DNA from: Planctomycetaceae bacterium
Lineage (GTDB): Bacteria > Planctomycetota > Planctomycetia > Pirellulales > PALSA-1355
Reading direction: 5' to 3'
Length of the DNA stretch: 37,561 nucleotides
NCBI GenBank assembly: GCA_003153375.1
Contig: PLYM01000125.1
Coordinates: 78,788-116,348, forward strand
Under the pieces are notes generated by a model. That model searched no databases, was not told the origin of the DNA, and saw only the letters and a list, made by a program, of their open reading frames with translations. The position numbers and the translations under genes are program-made. Shown piece after piece: positions 14,202-26,200 of the stretch (position 1 is the stretch's first letter; every line of letters begins with the position of its first letter).

Positions 14202-17200
14202 TCACGTCGCGATGGAGTTGGTGAGTCTCGGATCTTCTGAGCTGGCCGTTAAGTCGGTCAAAATGCTCTCCAGATCATTTTGCGAATCGTTCCAGTCGTC
14301 GCTGGAGAGCGTCGAAGCGATGGCCGCCGTGGCGCTGCTGGGATTCGAGGTACTCGTCGAGGCTGCCGACACCGTTCCGACACTGGCTGCGTTGACCGTC
14401 ACCACCGGCGTAGTGGCCGGCGAACTGCTGGCCGCCAGGCTCAAAGCTACGGCCGCGCCGCTGCCCGAGACAGCCGAGGCCATGGGCGATGTCGCCGGCG
14501 TGGCCAGATTGGACGCCGTCGCGACCTGAGGAGTTGCCGCCACCACCTGCGGAGTTGCAATCGTCGCCTGAGACGTTGTCGCCGCCGCGCCGGCGACGTG
14601 TCCAGCCGGCGTAACCCCAAAGGTGTTCAGGTACTGGGTTATGGTCAGCAAATCTAGCGGGCTCAAAAAGCCGTCGCCATTCACGTCGTAATAGAAGTCC
14701 GGCGGCACCGTGGGCGTTCCCGGCAGCGGCCTCGGACCTTGCGTGATCAACGAGTCGATGATCAATAGGGCGTCGATACCCGAGATGAAACCGTCGTTGT
14801 TGACGTCGAACTTGTTGACCGGGTTCTGCCACGAGGCGGCCGCAACTGCGGTTTGCTGGATTACGAACTGGGTGACGCCCGTCGCATCGTTGGGAGCCAG
14901 ACCGTTGCCGGCCAGATCCTTGATCGGGTTTGTCGAATTCGTGTTATTCAGCGTGATCACGTACGTTCCGTCAGCCCACACGCCTTGTGGCGGAATCAAC
15001 TGCGCGATGTTGTTGGTTGGGTCATAGGACAGCGAATAGTCGGTGCCTCCGACCAGGAGAACGCCGTTGCGCGTGATCGAGAACTTGCCGATGTCGACCG
15101 TCGAGTCGTCGACGCCCACGCCGGTATCGCTCAATTGAATCGAGAAATTGGTCAGTTGCTTGCCGACGATCAGCACCTGGTTAACGCTGGAATTGCGATC
15201 GACTCCGGCCGCGTCATTGTCTTGCGGATTGACCAGCAAGGCGGTCGGACCGGCGAAGTCAGCCCGTTCGATGGCGCCACGGTCCTTGAAGACGTTGCTG
15301 CCCAAGCCCGGGGGGCTGGAGACATTGGGATCGTCGACGCGCAGTTGACCGAGGAGGTCGAAGTTCGGGGCCTGAATCGCCGAGGCCGGAATGCCCAACG
15401 GCGTGTCGACGGCCACCATTTGCGGCCGATCGGGCAGGGTGTTGAGCGAGCTGTCGATGGCCGGGGTGCCTTCGGCCAGATAGAAGTTGCCGGCCGCGGC
15501 GTTGACGAACAATGGCAGGTTCTTGTCCTTCGACAAATTAATGGCGTTCGATTCGGCGACACCCACCAGGTTCGTGGCGTTGTTTTCATAGACGCTCTCA
15601 CCCACGACCGTCGTGCTCGACGTGCTGTCGACGTTGATGCCGATGGCCGTCGCCAGCAAGCTGATCGGCAGGAACTGGGCGATAATGTTGTTCAACACCG
15701 TCGGGCTGGCGTTGTTGATCACGTTGATGCCAATGGGCGCGCCGACAATCGTGTTGTTAAAAATACGACCAAACGGGACGGCGTGAGTCACGTCCGTCGT
15801 GGGACTGCCGCTGAACAGAATTCCGTTCTGTCCTGAGTTGACGATCAGGTTATTGGAGAACGAGATGCCGGGCACGAGCTGAGACGTATTGAGCGTTGGC
15901 AGGTTGGACACGGCGCCGGTGTGACCCGGAACGCCCACGCCGATTGGATTGCCGTTAGCATCTGTGACCAGCTGCGGCGTGGAGGATAACCCCGATTTCA
16001 GCGAATTGCTGATGCGGTTGTTCTGGATGATCGTGTAGCCCTGCGGAGCCGGTGTCGGCACGGTGTCGCCTACGCCGCCCAATGCCCCCGTCAAGCCTCC
16101 GATCGGGGTGTCGCCCAGCGCACCGGCGCCATAGACAATCAAGCCCAATTGGCCCGGGATCACCTGATCGACGTCGCCGAACAAGTCAATGCGTTTGCTC
16201 GTGGGTTGAACCCCGGCCTTCACTTTGAAGTTCTTGGCCACCGGCAGGGTATTGATCGCAGTCTGAATTGCCAGCGCCACGGCCGCGTCACTGTCGCCCG
16301 TGTGGATTAGCACGGGGATGTTACCCGACGCCGAGCTCGTGTTGGCTTCGGTCGCGTTGGTAACGAATTGGAACGTAACGGTCACGTGTTGCGTGTCGAT
16401 CGTAAAGGTCGACAGGTCCACGATCTTCTCGGCGCTGATGCTGGTCAGCGTGAACGCCTGCGTGAACCGGTCGTTGATGTTGTACGTCTGGAACAGGCCG
16501 ATATAGGGGAAACCGCTGTTCAGGCTGGCCCCATACTGCGTGGCCGGGCGAATGTCTAATTGGAACACGCCCACCGAGATGTGCTTGGCCACCGTCGGAT
16601 CGGGATTGATCGGAACCGGCGTAAAGGTAGTCAGACCCGTGATCGGGATCGGCGCGTTGGGATTCGATTGCTGGGCGATCAGGTCGGCCGTGGGGTTGTA
16701 CGTCCCGGTAACCATTTCGCCGCGCCCCGCGAAGCCCACTTGAATGTCATCGATATACACGCCTTCGTGCGTGTTATTCTGTCCGCGCATTTCGCCGATG
16801 GTCGGTCCCTGCCAGACATTGTTGACGATGGGCGTATAGAAGTTTCCAAAGCTGTCGCCCGTCAGCGTGCTCGACGTGTCCAGTGGGCCAGCGCTCACGA
16901 CGCTGTGGCCGATCAGTTGCAACACGCCGCTCGGCACCTGCGAGGTGCCGCTGGGCGACGCCATGTAAACGATCTTCGATGACGTGAAGATGTTGGGGTT
17001 GTCGAGGTTATCGGCGGGCAATTGATTCGCGGAGCTCCCGACGACCGCGGCGAATTTTGCATCCATGGCCTTTGCAACCAGCACCGACATGTCGCCGGCC
17101 GACATGTTGATGTTGTAAGGGATGTCGGCGTTCTGGCTCGTGGCCGCCGGCGGTGCTTGCAACGCGCTGCCCGTTTTGATCAGGGCGTGGACGGCGCTTT

Positions 17201-20200
17201 GCGACAGCGACGTGGCGCCATTGAGTTGCACGCTCGCGCCCGAAACGATGGGCGTTACTCCTGGCGCCGCACCGAGCAACTGCAACGAGTGTCCGGCGCT
17301 TTGGGCGATCGACGTCACGCCATTCAACGTGATGTTCGTGCCAGCGACTACCACCGGCGTGACACCGGACAGGACCACGTGGTCCGTCAGTCCGTGAGCC
17401 GCGCTTTGTGACAGCGAAGTCGCGCCGGCGAAGATCACGTTGACTCCGTCCAACACGGGAGTCACCCCGGCGGGTGGACTGGCCAAAACCGCGGTTTGGA
17501 TGGCCTGGGCGACTTGCGCTGCGCTCATGCTGCTGAAGACGTCGATCTCGACGTTTCCTGGAGCGGCGTTGAAACTCTTACTGAGCTGATAGGTCTTGCC
17601 ATTGACGGTAAACGTCTCGCCATCGATCACGTTGGTCCCCGTTGGCGCGGTGACGCTCATCGTATTGGTGGTCATCACGTGACCGGCACTTTGAGTCAGC
17701 GACGTGGCGCCGACGAACTGCACGTTCGTTCCGTTGAGTACGGCCTGCACGCCCGACACCGTCGAGCCAACCGCCGCGACAATCTTGGCGGCAATCTGAT
17801 TGTTCGAGTCGCTGGTGAAAAAATTGATGGGGTGAGCGCCGGCCCCGACGTGGGTCATCGTGAAGGTGGTGCCGTTGACCGTGAAGGTTTCCCCTTCCTG
17901 AATCAAAATGCCGCCGCCGCCTGGCACGGTCAGACTCAACGACTGGTTCTGGATCGCCGTGTTGATCAAGGACGTGACCTGGGCGGCCGTCGCCGTGCCG
18001 TTGTAGGTGATGCCGACGTTGCCGGGCACGATGGGGGTTGGAGTCGGGGCCGACTTCTGCATCTGGAACGTGATGCCGTTGGCCGTGAACGTTTCGGCAT
18101 CCTGAAGGGTGCTTCCGCCGCCCGTCGGGATCTGCAACTGGTAGGGCAACTGCGTGAGCTGCGCCGCGATGGCCTTGGCGACGTCGTCGGCCGTCATCGA
18201 ATTCGTAATGTTGATCAAACCGGCCCCCGTGGCGCCGGTTTTCGTGAAGGTGAAGGTCGTGCCGTTGACCGTGAAGGTTTCGCCCTCATTAATCAGTTGG
18301 GCGCCGCCAGCAGGCACGGTGAGAACCAACCCCGAGCGGAACGTGAACTGATAGTTCAGCGTTTGGATGACCGGCGAGCCGTCGGGATTGAAACTCGTGG
18401 TCATCGAATTATTCACGCTAAACGACTGCCCGTCCAACGAGGGTGTCGCGGCCGGGGCGCCCAGGTATACGCCACTTTGCAGCGTGGCGCCGATGCCCAG
18501 CGCGCCTGCCGTGCTAAAGTCGAAACGCAGCATGACGTTCGACTTGCCGGCAAAATCGCCCAAATCGACGCGGGCTTGCCGCCAGCCAACCGCCGTCGTG
18601 TTCGGGTCCGTGTTCACGTTGACCGGAGGGTTGCCGGTCGGATCGAAGGCCTCTTGCACCTGCTGGTTCGAGGCGTCGCCCTCGTAAGCGCCGCCCTGGG
18701 CGGAAATGTACGATGGCAACTCGGAGTTCGTCGTACGCGGGGACGACAGGGTTGAGTTGTTGGTCACCAACTCCTCCCAATGCACGCCGCCATCGCTTGA
18801 GCCATAGACGCGAAAGCTGTCTTGCATGGAGGCGCCGTTGGCATCCTGCGTGTCGAGCGCGTAATTGAAATACAACGTCGGCTCGTCGGCCGCGGCGTAG
18901 CCTTGCAGGCTGAACGGCTGGGCTTGCAAACTGCCATAGGCTCCGCCCGGCAAATTGTAGCTGTTGAACAGCGCCATATTGCTGCTCGCCGCGATGTTCG
19001 AAGCGTTGGGCAGATAGCCGATCGATCCCGGCTGGGGCGTCAGCGCCGTCGTCGGATTCTCGAGACCGAAATAGAAGCTGTTGCCGCCACTCGTCGACGC
19101 GCCAGGACCGGTTGTTGCCGAGTTGAAGTCGAAGCTGGGCGTCGAACCGTGGCCCGCGTTGGCGGCAAACTGAGCCGCCGCCGGAGTGCCCGGGGCACCG
19201 CCGGGGCCAGGATCGCCGCCGCGATTTGCCGTGACGTGCCAGAGGTTGTAGTCGAGCGTCGAGAAGGTCACGCCTTGCAAGTCGAACAGTCCGGTGTCGA
19301 CGTGCGTGGCCCCATTCAGGAAGACGTGCCCGAGCTGGCCGCCGGCGGCCGTCGTCAGTCCCGTGGTGGGATCGGCCGGAACGTCGAAGGACCAGAGATT
19401 GCCTTGTTCGTCGGTGGCAAACAGCGAGTACTTGTATGCGCCGTTCTCGACGTCTGGCGGACCGGCCGTCAGTCCCGTGAAGTTCACCAGGCCATTGAGC
19501 CCGTTGGGCTTGCTGGCAATTCCGCCCGACAGGTCGGAAACGACGTTCAGCAGCGTGAGCGTAGCTCCGTTGTTGCTCGCGTTGGGAAGCGAATTGAAGT
19601 TCTTCACTTCGTACAGGGCGCCCGTGTCGCTGACGGCAAACAATCGATCGGGCAGCGTGGTGCCGTTTGGTAAGGGTGGCGTTGGCACGAAGGCAACGCC
19701 CGTGATGTCGCCCGTCTGGCCAAAGAAAAAGCCGTTGGTACCGAAAAGGTTCTCGCCATAGACGGTTTGCCCGGCGGTGTCCGTAAAGCCGAAGATGTTG
19801 TTTTCCGGAGCATCGGTGGTCAGCGGGTCGTAAACCGTGGTCGAACCGGAACCGAACGATCCTGCCAACTGGGTTGGCGTCAGCGTGGGGTTCAAGTTCA
19901 CATCGCTGCCCATCACGTTCGTCAGTTTGATGAACACGGAATTGAGATTGTCGGTCTGCTCGCCTTGCACGGCGCCTTGGCTGACGGTGGCGCTCACGCG
20001 GTAGTTGGAACTCGCGCCATCGGGCACGGGAGTGGTCGCGGGCTGCGCGGGATTGTTGGTGGGATTGTTGATCTTGGCGGCGATGGCGGCTGCCAAGGTG
20101 GCGGCCGAATCGCTGGCCTTGAAGTGAATGGCGATCGGCGCCGGTGAAATCGCCTGCACAAATCCGCTGGGAGTAGGCGGCGAGCCTGGCAGCGGAGCGG

Positions 20201-23200
20201 TCAATGCGGAGAAGTTCGCCGTGGCTCCTCCGTGGATGACGATGGCGCCGCCGGTGAATGAGGCCACTCCGGACAGGCCCACGGTGCTATTGATCGCGAT
20301 GACCATCTCGAGTGCCACGGTCGTGCTCGAATCGGTCGCCGTATAGGCCACCTTTGTGTTCGTGCCCGTGGCGCTGCCCGAGGAACGAAACTCGAACGTG
20401 GTCGTGACACCCGTCGGGGAGGTGATGAAGAACGTTTCGCCGTCGGAAAGGCTCGATCCAGGACCGGTTTGCAAATACGTCGTTTTGCCCGTGGTGCCCC
20501 GGGCGCCCGTAATCGTGAATCCGTCGTTCGTAAGCGTGGTGGTGTTGGAAAGGTCGCCGGTTCCCAAGCCTCCGGTCGAGGTGTTGATCGTGATCCGATG
20601 GACGCTGAAGTCGGCAATGCCGGCGAACGCGGGCCCGGCGCCGTTGATCGCGGTCGTGATCTCGGCGCCCAACGTGGCGGCGCTATCGGTCGCTAGGAAA
20701 GGGATCGTGATGTTCGAGCCGCCGGCCAGTGTACCGTCGTTCTTGAACACGAACACGGTATTGCCGATCTTGAACGAGTCGTTGTTGTGCAATCCCGCCG
20801 CCGGCGTCGCGGTGTTGGGGAAGTTCAGGATCGGACCGCTATCGAACTCGAACGTGACGCCGGTCGGGAGGACGGCTGCAACGTTGCCGCTAGAGTCGAG
20901 CTTGAGCGTGCCATCGGCATTCAGGGGCACCGGATTGTTGCCAATGCGGAATTGCTGCCCATCCTGAATGTCGTTCGTCGGGTCGGTGGCGCTGGTGGCG
21001 GGCACCGAGATGATCGACACGCCCGTGGTCAATTGACCCTGCGGTATGGCCGACGTGCCAGACGCATCGCCCAGCGGAGAGTTGTCGGGAACTGGGTTGA
21101 ACGTTTGGAATTTTCCGTTGCTCGCTTTGGCCTCGGTGTTGAGCGGCGCGCCGGTGTTGGCGTCCAGCGCGAACAACAGATTCTGCGACCACTGGATCGA
21201 GGGGTCACTGTTGCGATTGCCAACGGCAAACAGCGCTCGGCCGGGCACTTCGAATTGGCCATACGCACTGTTGAAGTTCGAGGGAAAGTTGACCGTGTTG
21301 GAGAATACGTTCGGATCGTAACCGAATGTCATACCGTTATAAAACACGCCGGCATCGGTGCCAGTCGGGGATTTGAAGTTGTAGGATGGAGGGATCAGAT
21401 TGATCGGCGTGGTGGGATCGAGGACCTGCGTCGCAATCGGACTGCTCTGGTCGCCCAAGCCGTTCTTGTCGGTCGTGGCGATCGCGCCGTCCGTCGTGTC
21501 TAACTGCCGATAAGTGCCGTTGGTTTGGGATGTGTCGTTGGTACCCAAGCCCTGGGGGAAGGTGAACAAACGACCGTCGCTGCGCATCGCGATGTCGAAA
21601 TACTCGTCGACGAAGTCACCGGGACTCGAGTGCGGCAAACCGTTCTGGCTCTGGCCGCTGGGCGAGCCATAAGGCGTGGGCTGCACCGTGTTCGACGGGT
21701 TCGTGATCCAGGTTTGCGGCTGACCCGTAAATGGATTGACCGTATACAGCTGGCTTGGGCCGTTCACATACATCACGACGTCGCCCAGCGAGAAGGGCGT
21801 GGCGCTGAGGTTGAGTTGTTGCGGGGTGCTGCCAGGGAAAGCCTGTTGCGCCGGCGGCGTGGCCGTGGCCTGGGCGTTCGACGCACCAATCGTGTCATTG
21901 ATGATGCTGGCCATCGAGTCGACCGGCTGCAATCGCACCAGGGGATTGGTCGCCGTCATATTGAACGTGGCGTCGAGAACCGTGGGCAGATTGTAGCTCG
22001 ACGAGACCGCCACGTAGTACGTTCGCAATCCCGACGTGGCGCCTTGTGGGTCTGGTCCGCCGGCGGGCAATTGCACGCTGCCGATCGTGGGATCCAGGGT
22101 GCCGAACTGGCCGTGCGAAGCATTCGCGGTGTCAGAGCCCTGACCGGGCGTGGGCTGCGCATCGACGACGTCCGAACCGCGTCCGATCAAGACCAGATTG
22201 CCAGCCTGGTCGAAAATCGACATGGTCGTGTCGGGCCGCGTCAGGCCGTCGGCGTAGTCGATGGCAAACATGGCCGCGAACGTCTTGAGGCCGTCGCTGC
22301 TCTTGGCGATGGCTTGGACCAGGTCGTAATTCAAGTTGAATTTGAACCAGTCGACCTGCAATGGATTGCTAAGCTGGCCGGCGACGCTGATCGAACTGTT
22401 GGCTGAATCGAGCAGGTTGCCGAGGTTTTGCGCCGTGTCGAACGTGCCGTTAGGCTCCGCTTCGATCAGCGAGTGCGTCGTGCTCTGCGTGAGGTTCGTG
22501 GCGCCGGCGAACGTCACGGTGGAACCGGCTGCGGTCGCGGTGACTCCCGTAACGGTCTTGCCCACCACCGCCGCGATTGCGGCGGCCACGTCGGTGCTGC
22601 TCATCGTGTCGGTGATCTGAATGAAGCCGGTCCCCGACTGGGTCGTATCCTTGGTGAGCGTGAAGGTGGTTCCCGTCGCGACGGCGTTGACGATCGTGCT
22701 CGAGTTGAGCGTGAACGTCTCGCCGCTGATCACGGCCGTGCCGCCGCCAGGCGCGGCGGTGAGCGAAGGGTTCGAGACGATGGTCTGCGACGTGGTTCCC
22801 TCCAACGGCGAATGCTCGGGCTTGCCGACGACCTGCACGCCGTTCACCGCATAGCGAATGTCGGCGTTTCGCACCACGTTGCCCGGATACTGATACTCTT
22901 CCTGCAAGCGAACCTGCAGCTGATATTCGCCCTTGGTGAGTCCTGCCCCGAGGTCGGACATGTTCGCGCTTTTGTTGCTGGCCCGCACGCGAATGTAATA
23001 CGTGTTGATCGTACCGGTCGTGCCAGGCAACTCGACCCGCATCGCGGGATCGAGCGGATTGGTGCTGAAAAAGTGTGGCGCGCTGAAGGTGCCGACACTG
23101 CCGGGTAAGCCAGTTTGGAACGGCTTGGCGATGCCCACCAGCAAGGTGGGATTGATTTGCTCGGCGATGGCATTGTCGGAGCGGGCCAGCACGCCACCGT

Positions 23201-26200
23201 TGGCGTCGACCAACTCGACGACGGCATCGAGCGCCGAGGCCGTCTGATTCATGTCGATCCAGACGGGCGTTCCGGCCGTGCCTTGGAAGCTGTAAACGTC
23301 AACGTCGCCCCGACCGGGGCTGGAGAACGTCTGGCTGATCGAACCATGAATCGTAAAACCAAGCCGTGCGTTGTCGTCGCCGCTCAGAGAGTCCTTGGCC
23401 AGAATGCCCAGGTACTGCGCGGTCGACGGCGTGCTGTTGGTATCGGCGCCGGAAACGAAGCCTTGTTCGGCTTCATTCACGACGTCGACGTTCGTGTCGT
23501 TGCTGTACGTGTCGAGCGTGACTCCGACCCAGTTGCCGGGGGTCGGAGCGGGGGTGGTGGCGCCCTTGCGGTTAGCCGTATCGTTCTGCGGCTGGCCCGA
23601 CGGCGTGAAACCTGCGCCGGCCGTGGTGTCGTAGATCGAAGTCAGCACCACCGGGTGACTGGGCGTGCCAATGATCTGCACCGCGCCGCCGTAACGATTG
23701 GTGATGTCCAACGGCTCGCCCGAGGCCGTAAAGCCGGCCGTGGTACCCAACAGCTTGACCACCAGGCTCTCGGTCGGCGAACTTTGCAGCCGGATCGTGC
23801 CGGTGAGCGAGAACTGATTCGACGTGGTAATGAGATCTTCGAGCACGTGGACGATGTCGGTATCGTCCCACACGACGTCGGTCGTGATGATGCCGCCGCG
23901 GACCAGCATGCCGTTGATCGGGTTGTTGTCCAGCTTATTGCCGCGCACCAAGGGACCGTCGTTGGTCAGCGAAACGACTTGCAGATTGATCGCGCCGATG
24001 GAATCGCCCCAATCGGTGACCAATTGCGAGTTCAGCGAATTGACGTTGATGCTGATGGCGGCCGTGTTGGCATTGGCGCCTGCGAGGTCGTTGTTCTGGA
24101 TCGTGTTATTGACGATCACCGGCTGTGCGCCGCGGACGAAAATCACGGCCGAAGTGGCCGAACTGCGTCCGGATCGATCGGTGCTGTCGCCGCCGGCGGC
24201 GTTGTTCTCCAGGGTGCTGTTGGCGATGCGGACCTTGGCTTGGTGGATCTCCACGGCGTCGAAGGTGCCGAAGCCGCCCTCGACCGTGGTGGTGCCGCCG
24301 CCAAACGTGATCAGCGCATGATCGACGCTGCCGGTCGAGAGGGGGCCGAAGAACAATCCACCCCAGTTGCCGGCCGTAGGCGTAGTCGTGGAGCCGTCGT
24401 TCGTCGTATCGAACGAGCCGGCCGCGCCATACCGATCATCGAAGACCGAGGTGAAGACGATCGGATTGCTGGCCGTGCCCTCGGCGATCAATTGCGAGCC
24501 AATTTCGGTTTCGATGCGCGCGCCACCCAGCTTGATCACGACCCCCGGATCGATCGACAACCGTGCGTTGGGCCGCGCGGTCAGCACGGCGTTGGGGTCC
24601 GACGGATCGGTAACTTGCCCTGTCAAGCTGCTGACGTAGTCGAAGCCGCCCGGCTGCCCTTGAATTTCCAGATTCTCCTCGACGACGTATACCATGTCGG
24701 TCGTCGAGAACCGCGCGGAGACGGTCAGCGGATCGAGCACCGAACCGGTGCTCAGGTCGGTGCGGATGCGCACGAACAACCCGTTGATGCTGTTTTGCTG
24801 GATCGAGTTGACGGCCACGATTCCGTGGCTGGCGCTTTGCGAGAACGTGTTCAGGCCGAACAGCAGCACGCTCGATCCGGCAGACGTCGAGAGCACCCCG
24901 GCGATCGGATTGGCGACCAGCGAGGCCTGGGCGGCCGCCGCCACTTGCGCGGCAGTCATGGAGTTGGTGATGTTGATCACCCGAGTTCCGGCGGTGCCGG
25001 TCTTGGTGAACTTGAATGTCACGCCGTTGACCACGAAGGTCTCACCCTCGATAACGGCCGATCCACCGGCGGACGGCACCGTGAAGGTCGTAGAATTGAC
25101 GCCCAGCGTGTTGCCGCGAATCTGCGGCCCGACGCGCGAATAGTCGGCTTGGAACGCACTGCCCGGGACTTCGCTTTGGAATTCGGATTCCTGGAAGCTG
25201 TTGGGATCGGCCGATACCGCGGCGTCGGCACTGTTGGTGATCGTGTTGTAGGTGATCGTGGGCCGCGAGGAAATCAAGTGAATGGGATCGTAGACACTCA
25301 ACAGTGAGTTGACATTGACCTGGCCGCCGCCAAAGCTGATCGAGGCGTGGTTGACATAGTCAAGGAAGATGCCCTGCGACTCGTTGTCGGCGTCGCCATG
25401 AAAGACGATGCCGCCCCAGTCGCCCGCCTTCAGCGGGCCCTTGGCCGTGCCCGGATCGGTACCAAAGGCACTGTTGTAGTACGACGTCAGAAAGACCGAG
25501 CCAGTCGGCGGGGTAGGGGTAGACGAATTCGCCGGCAGAACCGGCGTGCCCAACAACTGCAGAGCGCCACCGGCGGCGGTGCCGGGCGTGACCGACCCAA
25601 CGTCGATATTCGCCCCGTGCAGCTTGATGATTGCTCCGGCGTCGACCATCACCGTGACGCCTGCCGGGATCTGAAAGGTGGAACCGTCGGAAAGCGGATT
25701 GCCCAAGCTGTCGAAGCCGATGTTATAGCTTTGCCAATTGGCGATCGATGTGGCCGGGTTATTCGTGGGGCCGTAATTGCCTTCAATGCGCACGATGCTG
25801 CCGGGAGCCGCGTGGGCCAGGGCAAAGGCGATGGTCTTGAAGGGCGCATTAATCGAGCCAGCCCCGTTGCCCGTGGGCGCCAGATCGACGCCCGTCACCT
25901 TGTCGACGAAAAACGTTTGGCTGGCCGAGGCCACGTTGAACCAGAAGTTATAGTTTCCGCCGGGCGAGCCGTCCGAGTCGCCGTCGAGCAGGGTCCCGGT
26001 CGTGTCCTTGATGCCGTTGGTCGTGGCGGGCGTGAACGTCATCCGCAACTGGTAGCTGCCTTGCGTCGTGCCGCCAAATCCGGTGTTCGGAATGGCTGGG
26101 TTATAGTTCGTGTTGCCCGTGCTGGTCACCGCGACATAGTAGGTGCCGGTGCCGAGTTGCATCGAGACCAGCGAATCGGTGCCGTAATAGTCGTCGTTAC

